Shown here in pieces: positions 32,460 through 42,020 of a stretch of 64,000 bases of DNA (positions are counted from its first letter, which is position 1; the number at the start of each line of letters is the position of its first letter). Origin of the DNA: Amoebophrya sp. A120 (taxonomy: Eukaryota; Sar; Dinophyceae; Syndiniales; Amoebophryaceae). The stretch spans positions 3,568,169 through 3,632,168 of the forward strand of contig CAJINV010000006.1 in NCBI GenBank assembly GCA_905178155.1, given 5' to 3'. Both the position numbers and the translations under genes were made by a program. Below the pieces are notes generated by a model. The model was not told the origin of the DNA. It was given only the letters and a program-made list of their open reading frames with translations, and did not search any database.

Positions 32460-35400
32460 CTACACCGGTACCGATGTCGCGTGGTGTCCGCTGCCCATAC
32501 TAGTGCCTCCCATAGGCATCGGCGGCGGACTATCAAAAGGAAAAATCCCCCCTCCCCATATCGAAAACGAAATTTGTGATGCTGTATTTGAGTACACAAG
32601 TCGACTTGTAATGCTAGAAGGCCAAGAGACGCAGCTGTGGCCTCGTTTGCAGGCAATTTGTCATGCTGTTTCCCACTTCCAGCTGCCCCCTGTCATGCTG
32701 AAGATGCAAGTCTTTCCCACGCCAACCACCACTACAGTCCGCATCCTTTCCCTTCTAGCATGACAAACCTGATTTGTGGCCACAAATCTGCATCACAAAT
32801 TTCTAGTTTGAGTATGGGGTGGGGGGATTTTTCATTTTGATACGGACTGCTTTTCGCGGCCATGCTCACATTCATCTTCGGCATAATCCCTCCTGGCGGC
32901 GTATGGATGTGTCAGGTTTGAAATCGTCAAAGTTGAAATAGTTTGCCATGCATAAAACGGATACCAGTTAGACCTACAGTTTGTAGTCGGTGCATGACAA
33001 ATCTTCCCGGTCCTGGAAGCGAGTCTGTGATGCGGTTTAGGGTAAAAGAGCTGTCTTCTGGCATGCTAGTCAGCAGTCCAACTTTTGACCCTTGCCAGGA
33101 CTATAATCTGCCTCCCGTGCGTCCTCTGCAGTAGAGTCACTTTTTGTATCGCATTTTATGCATGACAAATCATTTCAACTTTGACGATTTCAATCCTGAC
33201 ACATCCATACGGCGCCGGACCACCGCTTCCCATCTGCACTTTCGTCATGTTCAGGGGTTGGATGCCCATTTTTTGGATCACGGTTTTGTGGTTATGCTGC
33301 ACGGCGTGGGGTTGATTCGCCGGCTGTATGCTCTTCTGATGTTGACCGTTAGCTCCTGGTTGATGACCACCAGCGGCCGCTGCTAGATACCCCCGCCCTG
33401 CTCCGGAAGTAGCGCTGCTCCTGGCGCTACTCTATCACAAGAAAAAGTGTTAACGTTAACAGTTTTATACAGATTGCAGCCATGCATCACAAATGTAGCT
33501 CAATATGCATGCTATGCATTACAAATTTTAGAATGTTTTGCGATGCATTGCTGCATAACAAATTCCGTTAACGTTAACACTTTTTGCTGTGATATACTCC
33601 GTGCGGAAATCATGTCGGGTTGTTTGTTTCGGGCCGATATGCATTGCAAAAGTATCGCACAACTCGTATAAATTGCATTACAAATTGACTTCGCATTACA
33701 AATTAAATCTGTAATGCGGATTTGCCTAAAAAAAAAAGATTTGTAATGCATAAATGCAATTAATACGTCGAGTACGTTACTTTTGCACTGCATAGCCGAT
33801 GATGCGGCACTACTTCTCGACGACTGCACGACCACCGTGCGTTTTGGCGGGTTATGGGGCTCTCAAGCGTTACATTCTCAACTGGTACATGATTTGTCAT
33901 GCAAAACTAGCATCACTATCCACACGATCTAGCTGCTTCGCATGACAAATTTCCAAAGGGCTAAACAGCAACGAATAATCTGTGCGGAGTTTGTAATGCT
34001 ACAGGTGCAGCCTTCCCCCTTTGACTTTTGCTACTCTTGCATTAGAAATTCGTGTACGTAACTGTTGAGAAGGTAACGTTTGAGAACACCATACGGGTAA
34101 GAACTTGACTGTAGTGTGGGTTGTTGCCCTGCGGTTTCTTGCTGTGCAGCGGGTGCTGGCGAGGGCTGGTAGTCTTGCTGCGCCGCGGGGACAAATTCTG
34201 CGGAGGCTGTCGCACCTAGATACCAGGATTCAAGTTGAAAGTTGGGATTTATTGTAGCGAGAATAAAGGAGCATGAAGATGAAACATCCAACATAATGGC
34301 TAAGTCTACTTCAGGAGGGGGAGAAGAGATGTTGGTCAAAACTTGATGAAACTTGAACTACCACCATCCTAGATTCCGAGAACATCAAACTCAAAACTTT
34401 ACCCTGACTACTTTCCGCGACGTGCGCCGGAGCTACTTCGACTACCCTTGTGTATCCTGTGCAAAAGTATCGCCTTCGTAGTAATCTAAGGATCGCAGTC
34501 ATGCAGCATTACAAATATGAATAAGTATCCATCCCAAGGCAAAACAGCATTACAAATTACCTTAACCTTTGTCATGCTGAGCTAATTTGTATTGCAATTT
34601 ACACTAGTACGATGCTTTTGCAATTCATATTGTGTCTATCGTTCCAATCTTCGACCTTTGCCACGGACCCGGGGGCTATCAAATGCAAAAGTGTCTGGGT
34701 CTGGAAGATTCTGAGACTTGTCATGCACGGTTTGCATGAGCCATGATGTCCGTGATGCATGCCCTAGCATCACAGGTTTTTTGAGGGATTCGTGACGCCT
34801 ATTCCGCATGACAAATGTCCTCTCCGCGTAGCAAAAATTAGATTCCTTTTGCTGCTCATGCAACACAAATTTTTTTGACATCCAAATGCAGCGTCACAAG
34901 TTCCAACCTTCCAGACCCAGACACTTTTGCATTTGATAGGGGCTCGTGCGAGTAGGGGAGATACAGTGGCTTTGCGTTCCGGCCCTTGTGGTGCTGATAG
35001 GAATGATTCAGTTTTAATAGATCGATTGTCATGTTTGTTGCGTATGGCAAACTGACAAAGTGTTCTAACATTTGCATGACAAACAGAAGACAAACAAAAA
35101 ACACATTCGTCTACTTAAGTACCTCGTTCGTGACAATGTCGAATCCGCGCTTCACTGGCTCTTTGAATCTGTCGATCGCGACCTTATTCATCCTCCTCTC
35201 CTCCGTAATCTGGTCGTGCCTGATGTCCTGCACGTGCTTGTTATGGTAGTCGATATAGCGGTATGCATTGCAGAAGTATCGCACTCCTCGTAGTATTTTG
35301 CAATACAAATTAGCTCGGCATGACAAATGGAATTTCTCATGCTGATTTAGCTTGAAGAAGAAATTTGTCTTGCTTGACTGCGATCAGTACGAGTACGATA

Positions 35401-37113
35401 CTGTTGCACAGGATAGGCGGTTTTTGTACCGCTCCTTCGTTTCGTCTTCCGCCAAATCTAACCACTTCACCATGTCCACATTGTGCACCTCATCCGGACT
35501 ATGCAATACAAATCTACCGCACACGACGCTGACGCACAAACTGCATCACAAATTTCGACCACATGATGAAAGTAGCAATCGTTTGTCATGCTGAGTTTGG
35601 TAGAACAAAACTCGTATCATGCAGAAGTGCCATTGAAAAATGTGCGGCAAATTTTTTACTATGGATACGGATTAATCACGCTGTAGAAAGCGCTCGGCCG
35701 GTTCTTTATCGTGGGTGGCACCTGCGCAAGCGCTATCAAATGTAAAAGTGTCTGGGTCTGGAAACTTGTGATGCTGGGTGGCGTATCATGAGGAGGCCAC
35801 AAGTGCTGTCTCAGCAAGGCAAGTTTCTGAGCTTTAAGGTGTTGCCTATTCTGCATGACAAACTGCGTTTCTGCATGACAGAAAAGTGGCGCTCTTGGGT
35901 AACGTGCATGACAGCTTTGAGAGTCATGCCAGACAAGCATGACAAACATACACTCTTCCAGACCCAGACACTTTTACACTTGATAAGCGCTCGGTGGACC
36001 TGTTCCACCTCGTGGGCCTCCTGAAATTGCGCAATGCGCTCCTCTTCCGCCGGGTCGAGAAACCTTTTTTGTAGTGTGTTATATGCATGACAGATCCGTG
36101 GTTCTCATGCGCATGCCAAATCAAGTGCATAGCAAATGCAAAATCTACACAAAAAGACGACTTAATACTGTTGCGTCAGAGGGTTCATGCGGTTCCTGGT
36201 TCGGTGCTTCGCGGTCGCTTCCAACAAGTATGCGAGTGCACAACTCACCCTCTCCTGCATTTGTATAATGGCATGAACAGCAACACAAGCAACAGCAGAA
36301 AAGGGGTCTTCGCATGACAAATCTGCATGCGGATTGTAGTACTTACTATTTGAGGTTCCAAAATTTGTAATGCTAACAGTGCTTACGAGCAAGGTGTAGT
36401 GACTTTGGAATTTTGCATTACAAATGAAGAGGGGGAGGGGGAGTTCGAGTTGTGCACTCTCATAACAAGTTCAACTCGTAATCCCGCTTCGTCTTCTCCG
36501 AGTGGCTATCCTGTACAAAAGTATCGTACCCGTACTAGTCGCCGTCTTGCATGACAAATCCACCAAGTAAGGTAAACCAGCATTACAAATTGCATTTTTT
36601 CTCTTGAAAAAACTTGTCATGCAATTTATACTAGTACGATGCTTTTGCATTGCATAGTGGCTTGCTAGATACCGGTTGGTCACCACATTGAAGTCTTTCT
36701 GGAGAAAAGTTGGCACCATCCGCTGCTTCGGTAGCTTCTGGGCGGGTAAAGGCCGGGCTTCGGGCCGGTCGGGATGGTGGATCGATATGGCGTTCTCAAA
36801 CGTTACATTCTCAACTGTTACATGGATTTGTAATGCAAGAACAGCAACAGTGAAAGTGGCAACGTTGCAGCTTTCGCATCACAGATTTTCCACAGAGTAT
36901 CATGCTGTTGAGCCCTTCGAAAATTTGTCATGCTAAGCACCTTGATCAAGTGGAGGGTAGTGGCAATTTTGCATGACAAATCCGTGTAACAGTTGAGAAT
37001 GTAACAGTTGAGAACGCCATAATCGAGACCGGAAGGTTTGACATGATATTGTAGTCGTAGAACCTTGAGATTTGAATTTGGTATCCTGAGTAGTTGTATC
37101 CGTGTCGTGGCAT
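32460..37113 (-). CDS. 450-aa conserved-looking protein split by 13 introners
   Basis: Seventeen exons join to an exact codon multiple (450 aa) from the ATG at 37113 to the stop at 32460. Thirteen junctions are introners and three are GT-AG introns (36064-36168, 34994-35122, 34216-34402). The N-terminal ~270 residues are charged and helical. They carry three copies of a short motif: YDYNIMSN near residue 20, DFNVVTNRY near 64, GFDIVTNE near 230. Between them come a DPAEEERIAQFQEAHEVEQV segment and a Tyr/Arg-rich stretch. This part ends with PLYLPYSHEPPGPWQ. The C-terminal ~180 residues are low complexity (Gln/Ser/Ala, then Met/Gly/Pro). The neighbouring gene has the same motif once (FDIINN). 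I do not recognise the family; a cytoskeletal or ciliary protein would suit the composition, but that is a guess. Confidence 0.72.
32531..32842. mobile_element. Introner, singleton J
   Basis: Perfect CGGAC on both sides; ends TATCAAAAGGAAAAATCCCC and GGATTTTTCATTTTGATA. Last intron of the 450-aa protein; joins KSSP to PPMPM. Confidence 0.92.
32902..33209. mobile_element. Introner, family E
   Basis: Perfect CGGCG on both sides; ends TATGGATGTGTCAGGTTTGA and CAATCCTGACACATCCATA with TIRs of about 40 bp. Intron of the 450-aa protein; joins GGPAP to PGGIM. Confidence 0.93.
33433..33594. mobile_element. Introner, family F
   Basis: Perfect TACTC on both sides; TATCACAAG start and CTGTGATA end, with inner AAAAGTGTTAACGTTAAC in both arms. 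Intron of the 450-aa protein. Confidence 0.92.
33638..33794. mobile_element. Introner, family B
   Basis: Perfect GCCGA on both sides; ends TATGCATTGCAAAAGTATCG and TTACTTTTGCACTGCATA. Intron of the 450-aa protein; joins SSAAS to SARNK. Confidence 0.92.
33853..34093. mobile_element. Introner, family C
   Basis: Perfect CGGGT on both sides; TATGGGGCTCTCAAGCGTTA to GGTAACGTTTGAGAACACCATA-type end. Intron of the 450-aa protein. Confidence 0.92.
34453..34629. mobile_element. Introner, family B
   Basis: Perfect TTGTG on both sides; ends TATCCTGTGCAAAAGTATCG and CGATGCTTTTGCAATTCATA. Intron of the 450-aa protein; joins GTIDT to RVVEV. Confidence 0.92.
34677..34938. mobile_element. Introner, family A
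   Basis: Perfect GGGGC on both sides; ends TATCAAATGCAAAAGTGTCT and ACACTTTTGCATTTGATA. Intron of the 450-aa protein; joins YSHEP to PGPWQ. Confidence 0.93.
35262..35415. mobile_element. Introner, family B
   Basis: Flanks AGCGG / GGCGG; ends TATGCATTGCAGAAGTATCG and CGATACTGTTGCACAGGATA. Intron of the 450-aa protein; joins RYKNR to YIDYH. Confidence 0.92.
35500..35667. mobile_element. Introner, family I
   Basis: Flanks CGGAC / CGGAT; ends TATGCAATACAAATCTACCG and GCGGCAAATTTTTTACTATGGATA-type. Intron of the 450-aa protein; joins SVINP to DEVHN. Confidence 0.9.
35734..35985. mobile_element. Introner, family A
   Basis: Perfect AGCGC on both sides; ends TATCAAATGTAAAAGTGTCT and ACACTTTTACACTTGATA. 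Intron of the 450-aa protein; joins VHRAL to AQVPP. Confidence 0.93.
36229..36464. mobile_element. Introner, family D
   Basis: Perfect ACAAG on both sides; ends TATGCGAGTGCACAACTCAC and GAGTTGTGCACTCTCATA. Intron of the 450-aa protein; joins YELNL to LEATA. Confidence 0.92.
36507..36656. mobile_element. Introner, family B
   Basis: Perfect GTGGC on both sides; ends TATCCTGTACAAAAGTATCG and CGATGCTTTTGCATTGCATA. Intron of the 450-aa protein; leaves a 42-nt exon to the next introner. Confidence 0.92.
36786..37021. mobile_element. Introner, family C
   Basis: Perfect ATCGA on both sides; ends TATGGCGTTCTCAAACGTTA and GTAACAGTTGAGAACGCCATA-type. First intron of the 450-aa protein; joins LPVSI to HHPDR. 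Confidence 0.93.
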
Positions 37114-37243
37114 GACCAAGCCGTTATTTCTTCATGATCCTGCGCGAGCGCGAGAATCCGAAATGGACATGCTGTTGTTCGTTGCACCTTAACAAGATCT
37201 TCAAGGGTGTTGTGGAGGACCAAAACAGGCGAGTTTGTTGTAC

Positions 37244-38470
37244 TTAGTTATACTTATATCTATATGTAATTGTACTAGAAGAGAAGTAACATTGATTTTT
37301 TTGGCACAGCGAACTGATTAGATTTCCAAAAAAAATGTAAAATTTATACGAGTCAGGAAATTTCCGTTTCCCCACTTTGCTTGGTTTCAGGCTCTTGTCT
37401 GCTATGTCTTCGCCCAGACCCGAGAGTTTTGAGGCGTTATTGATGATGTCGAAGCTGAGACGAGTTTTTTTTTGTGGTCCGAGCATCAGGAGTAAGATCT
37501 GTCAGGCGCATTGTGCATCACAAGTCGACCTGACAATTACCATGCTGGCGCACCACAATCATTCCTCATGCGCGTTGTGCATCACAAGTTCATCTTTAGT
37601 ACTTGTTCTCCCGTAGTAGCTGGATATCCTTTGCTCGATTTAGATGCTGGACCCGACACCGCTCTTCTATTACTCGCTGGCCCTTTTCCTGTGATAGCGG
37701 TTTTTCCTTGATAAAGTCATGAATTGTCCGCCTGCTTTTTCATTCTAGTAGAAATGCGTGGTTGTGCATGATAGATCCTGGTGATCAATGTTGTTTTCAA
37801 AAGTTTGTGATGCAAAAATCCCTACTTATACCTTGTCATTGTCCCTGAATTTCTGTAGTAATGGGTCGTAAACTCGCTCCTGTTCCTTCATCATGCCCAG
37901 CCTGATATTGATTTCCGGCCCCTTCAGCGTGTCTATCCAGGAAAAGACACCCATCCCCATCAATTTTTTGCATGACAAATAGCGGATTTTATGGCTGTTT
38001 TGCATGACAAATCGGATGGGGATGGGTGTTTTTTCCTGGATAGTGTCCGGGTGTATCACATGCCGCTTGCCGTACTCGTATTGCCTGGATGGTTTTGATT
38101 TCGACAGTGGTACTTCTAAGCAACATCTTCCACAAGCACAACTTCAAGGGACTGCATCAACAGCAGCACGCATGAAAAATGTATGCCATGCCGTCCTGTC
38201 TTTCACGCATGACAAACATCAAAAGATTAATTCTTACCGCATCGAGTCGCCCCAGGTTGCCGCGTTGTTGCTTTGTAATTTCTGTATGTCGATGGGCGGC
38301 TCCCTTTTTGTTGACGAGCTCGACTTTCCCACCTCCGCTGGCGTCAGCATCCGGTCTGACACGGCTTTGTTCGAAGGTTTTCTCGTCTCCACTGCTGCCC
38401 CGGAAGGCTCAGGCATGGGCAGGTCCATGCGGCTTGCCGTACGCCCGGCTGCCGGCGGGCCGTCGGCCAT
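37244..38470 (-). CDS. 222-aa charged protein, motif shared with its neighbour
   Basis: Exons 38470-38238, 38084-38043, 37933-37832, 37688-37603 and 37454-37244 give an exact codon multiple (222 aa). Three junctions are GT-AG introns (38085-38237, 37689-37831, 37455-37602) and one is a 109-bp introner. The N-terminus is Ala/Ser-rich. Then comes a conserved-looking charged block: QYEYGKRHVIHPDTLKGPEI, then MMKEQERVYDPLLQKF, then a run ending RENNFDIINN. The last item matches the D-x-[IV]-[IV]-x-N motif found three times in the 450-aa protein next door. The C-terminus is basic (KPSKVGKRKF). An in-frame upstream ATG at 38506 could add 12 residues. Family not recognised; the neighbours may act together, which is inference. 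Only 130 bp separates the two genes. Confidence 0.68.
37934..38042. mobile_element. Minimal introner, family G (109 bp)
   Basis: Perfect GTGTC on both sides; ends TATCCAGGAAAAGACACCCA and GGGTGTTTTTTCCTGGATA. Between the arms are just two direct copies of TTGCATGACAAAT. Intron of the 222-aa protein; joins HPDT to LKGPE. One of the two shortest elements in the window. Confidence 0.92.
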
Positions 38471-39734
38471 GTTTGTTGAAATAACTGCCAGAAGGGGATA
38501 GTACAATGCGAATGCCCTCTTGCAGCTTATTTTCCGCTAGGTTCAACACACGCACGAATTTTATTGTCGTGTCTTTTTAAAAATTGAAATATTGTGCTTG
38601 TTTCAACGAGGAAATGACTCGAGGATATGAATATGATCACATCTCGAGAACTAAAATTATTTTTACTTCTCGAGATGTGAAGATACGAATAGAACGGTGC
38701 TCCTGCTGCTGCTGCTGAAAAGCTACGACAAATTTCCAGCAACAAGCGACGCGAGCGCTCTCGTGCTCTACTCCAGCAAGCTTCTCTTCAAAAATACGTC
38801 ACTCTACGTCTACACGAACCACTCGCACTCGTCAAGCAGTCCTAGAACTAAATATGACTGATGTCGACCACGAAAAAATATCTGGAGCTGCACGCTCCAC
38901 GAACGAATTTCTAGAAGACCACGACAACAAGCAGGAGGGGCGAACCAATCAAAAGAGTTTTAGGTTTTATTGTTGTTCCTCGTGCACCAAAAGCGAGGAG
39001 TTGGTAGGAACTTCGGTTCAACTTTTTTCGAAACGCACAACATTATCGTATATCATTTACAAGATTATAGACCACTACAACATACAACTGCAACCGGGTT
39101 TCTTTCTTCTGCTGTATTCTCGGGTATTTTTTTTGTCTTTCTAGGAAACGAATTTCTCAAGTTTATTCTGTTGCGAGCTTGTATGGAAGCGTCAGGTTTG
39201 AAATCGTCAAAGTTGAAATAATTTGTAATGCATAAAATGCATGACCCGAGGCACGTATGTTGCAGAGCAGGGAAGTGAGGCCGATTGTAAGCCTGTTTCT
39301 TTGGGGTTACAGCTCGAGCTGCTAAAGTAGCATGAGAAAATCGCTCTTCTTTGCCTAAAAAGCATGACAAACTGGATTTTGGGACCAACGAAATTTGTCT
39401 TGCGCCGCTTGGAAACTGGGTTCCAACTCAACTGGCATCCATTTTATGCATGACAAATTATTTCAACTTTGTCGATTTCAACTCTGACACATCCATAGCT
39501 TGTTGGTAAGCACGTGCTACTTCTACTTCTACTGGGAGCTAAAAATCTTGATTACAAACTACTTGAGGCAGTGGGGACATCAAACCAATTATTGCGTAGC
39601 GGTTGGTGGAAGGCGAGCAAGGCATATGTACAAATTCTAGCACTCGTTTATTTTTTGCACCTGTATTCTCGAGTATGTTTCATCGTCCGCTGTAGTCAGC
39701 GCTACCGCGTCGGTATAACTTTTCGGCCTTCATC
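38471..39734. other. Intergenic region containing one introner
   Basis: 1.26 kb between the 222-aa protein start and the TMBIM copy-1 stop. Apart from the family E element at 39182-39497 I see no gene or repeat. A plus-strand frame at 38854-39144 has no family features. Confidence 0.45.
39182..39497. mobile_element. Introner-type element outside any called CDS, family E
   Basis: Perfect GCTTG on both sides; ends TATGGAAGCGTCAGGTTTGA and CAACTCTGACACATCCATA. It lies 238 bp downstream of the TMBIM copy-1 stop, in a region where I call no exon. Either it sits in a 3' UTR or spacer, or an exon is missed. It shows the family can land outside coding sequence. Confidence 0.88.
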
Positions 39735-42020
39735 TCAGTTCCGCTGGCCGAATAGATGGAGCAAGTGGAGAAAGAGTTGGATGATGTCCATGTAGAGGGT
39801 CAATATCAACTGCAAATATGTTGTCTGGGTCTGGGCGGATGAAACTTGTGATGCTAGTACCCTTGAACTCTACATAAAACCTCTATTGCGTCGTGAACAC
39901 TAAAAAGAGGTCCCGTTTTTGCCACGCGAAGAGGGCATTTCTCATGCGGTATGAGCATCAGAATCAGAAAGCTTTGGCAGAATCTATGATGCTGGGGCAT
40001 GCATCACAGACATCATGGCCATGTAAAATATGCATGACAAACTTGGCACTTTTCCAGACCCAGACATACACATATTTGCAATGCATAGTCAACGCCGCGA
40101 AACAGTAGTCATCCATCGAAAATTGGAAGCGGCGGTGCTTTCCCCCCACAATCATTTGCACGTCGTATACCAGATAAAAGCTGAACAGCAACGCTGCTAG
40201 CCCGGAGTATATCGCACGAAAAAACTGTTTCACTGTAAGGATTTTGCAAGTTTTGCATTACAAGTTTGTTACACATGACACTGAAAGTCTGTCATGCGCA
40301 CTTCCCAAGGAAATACACGCTTCAAAATCCAATGCGTTGCAGGTGTAGCAAGACAAATAGTTCTGTGTTTCATTTTCTGCATCACAGGTTCACAGTGAAA
40401 CAGTTTTTTCTTGCGATAAAGTAGACCACCTCGACAATGCGCGACGCGGGGAGGAACCTTGGAGGTTTGATGTCGTGATATGCAATACAAATTTCCCGTA
40501 CATGTACAAGATGCATCACAAATTCTACCAATTTGAAGCGTGAAACTTGTCATGCTAAACTAGAATCGAAGGCAAGTTTTGTCATGCGGAGACCGCATTT
40601 GTACGTGTACGGGAAATTTTTTACTGTGGATACTTGATGCGCGAATCCTATTTCGAAAGTCTTCATGTCATGCAGGAGAACATCAGTAACTAGGAGCACC
40701 GCGAGTACTACAGTTGCAAATTATGAAAAAAAAAAAAACCTTGAAATTAAAATTATTATTCCCAAAAACTATACATGAAAAACAGTCCCATCAGGCTGAG
40801 GCACATGACCCCCGCGAAGAGATACGGGCCGGCGCCGGTGAAATCGTAGGTCGTCTGACACGCGAACAGGGTTATGACAGTGCACAACTCCCCCTCATTT
40901 GTCATGCAAAAACCCAAATCCAGCTGCTACCTTGTGGCACCGCGCGCATGACAAATTCCGGAAAAAATCCAAACAGTACTACAAACACTTGGCGCATGAA
41001 GAACTTGATGTCATGCACAGGGTCCACCTATACTGGTGTTTGTAATGCTGTCGATGCCATACAAATGAGGGGGAAGGGCGGGAACAGTGCACTCTCATAA
41101 GCATCAAGCCGAGCACGATGACCGCCGTCATCCCGGCAACGCCCAGCACCGTCCAGGTTGTGAATCTCGCGCACGCAATCCCGCAGATCAGCCCAAAGGC
41201 CAGCGTAAACACGAACAGAAAGATGTAATTTTTGGGGTACACGCGCGTCACCGTGGGGTCGCAGAAGCTGTAGCACAGCATGGCGCAGGGGAGAAACGTG
41301 GCGAAATATGAACTGCAAAAGTATCGCACTCGTATAAATGCATTGCAAATTTCCTCAGCATGAGAAATAAAATTTGTAATGCGGATTTACCTTAAGAGCA
41401 AGATTTGTAATGCATGTTTGCAATTACTACGAGTGCGATACTTTTGCACAGGATACGAACACGACCAATGCCATGTTGTTCTGGATAAACCGCCATCCCT
41501 TGCAAATATGTCTGGGTCTGGAAGATTGCCAGATTGGTCATGCATTTTTTGCATGACCCGTGGAGCCTGTAACGCATGACCTAGCATCACAGATTTTTGG
41601 ATGGCTTCCTAATGCCTATTCCGCATGAGAAACGCTCTCTCCACGTAGCACAAACTGGACTCCGACGTTTGCTGGTCATGCAATACAGATTTGTTTAGAA
41701 TCCAAAGACAGCATCACAGGTTGGATCCTCGCAGACCCAGATGACATATTTGCACTTGATAACTGCCGCGCTTGGAGCTGGTACAAGACGAACGGAGCCG
41801 CGATCGCGGCCGTGATCAGCAGCTGGCATCCGGTGAGCAGGAAAACTTTGCGAACGAAGCCGTGGCGGGCGTTGATTTCCAGGTTCTCGATGTAGTGATC
41901 CCGGGAATCCTCATTCGGATCATCGAGGTTGTTTTGCTCGATGCGACGGTTGGGGTCAACGGAGCCATAGTTCATACCGACTCCGCCACCATACCCGCCG
42001 GCAGCGACGGGGCCGCGCAT
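39735..42020 (-). CDS. TMBIM / Bax-inhibitor-1-like membrane protein, copy 1
   Basis: Seven exons (42020-41763, 41489-41456, 41306-41100, 40872-40775, 40457-40419, 40209-40088, 39803-39735) give 268 aa and seven hydrophobic segments typical of the TMBIM (BI-1/LFG) family. Known members are ER/Golgi or plasma-membrane proteins that leak Ca2+ and modulate cell death. Diagnostic features in order: FVRKVFLLTGCQLLITAAIA; YSFCDPTVTRVYPKNY before a long helix; FACQTTYDFTGAGPYL; FLPASRIVEVVYSG; the loop VYDVQMIVGGKH with its conserved Asp; a C-terminal helix ending LHLFGQRN. The N-terminal ~50 residues are Gly/Asn-rich. Five introns are introners and one is GT-AG (40458-40774), which itself contains a further element. 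It aligns along its length with copy 2 at 43343-44754. Confidence 0.88.
39804..40087. mobile_element. Introner, family A
   Basis: Perfect GTCAA on both sides; ends TATCAACTGCAAATATGTTG and ACACATATTTGCAATGCATA. Last intron of TMBIM copy 1. Removing element plus one repeat gives CFAALTLYMDII, matching CFAALNLYMDII of copy 2. Confidence 0.94.
40210..40418. mobile_element. Introner, family H
   Basis: Flanks GAGTA / AAGTA; ends TATCGCACGAAAAAACTGTT and AACAGTTTTTTCTTGCGATA. Intron of TMBIM copy 1; removal gives VEVVYSGLAALLF against VEIVYSGLSALLF in copy 2. Confidence 0.94.
40479..40632. mobile_element. Introner-type element nested in a GT-AG intron, family I
   Basis: Flanks CGTGA / CTTGA; ends TATGCAATACAAATTTCCCG and GGGAAATTTTTTACTGTGGATA-type. 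It lies wholly inside the canonical intron 40458-40774 of TMBIM copy 1, so it is excised with the host intron. Confidence 0.85.
40873..41099. mobile_element. Introner, family D
   Basis: Flanks AGGGT / AGCAT (two mismatches); ends TATGACAGTGCACAACTCCC and GAACAGTGCACTCTCATA. Intron of TMBIM copy 1; removal gives VLGLMLFACQTTYDF against TLSLIGFACQTTYDF in copy 2. Confidence 0.92.
41307..41455. mobile_element. Introner, family B
   Basis: Flanks CGAAA / CGAAC; ends TATGAACTGCAAAAGTATCG and CGATACTTTTGCACAGGATA. Intron of TMBIM copy 1. Removing it plus one repeat gives exactly the same residue count between FIQ and CYSFCDP as in copy 2. Confidence 0.93.
41495..41761. mobile_element. Introner, family A (left end eroded)
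   Basis: Left end reads ATCCCTTGCAAATATGTCT, without the full TAT start; right end ATTTGCACTTGATA is intact. CCGC occurs at both flanks but the repeat is not clean. First intron of TMBIM copy 1. Confidence 0.82.

Noticed and set aside
22351-36656. Regularly spaced similar repeats considered as a CRISPR array
   Set aside because: The repeats are inverted pairs at the ends of introns in eukaryotic genes, with variable spacing and no array.
41307-41455. GT-AG reading of this intron (GTATCC...TTGCAG)
   Set aside because: It puts the downstream TMBIM exon out of frame; only removal of the element plus one 5-bp repeat matches the paralog.
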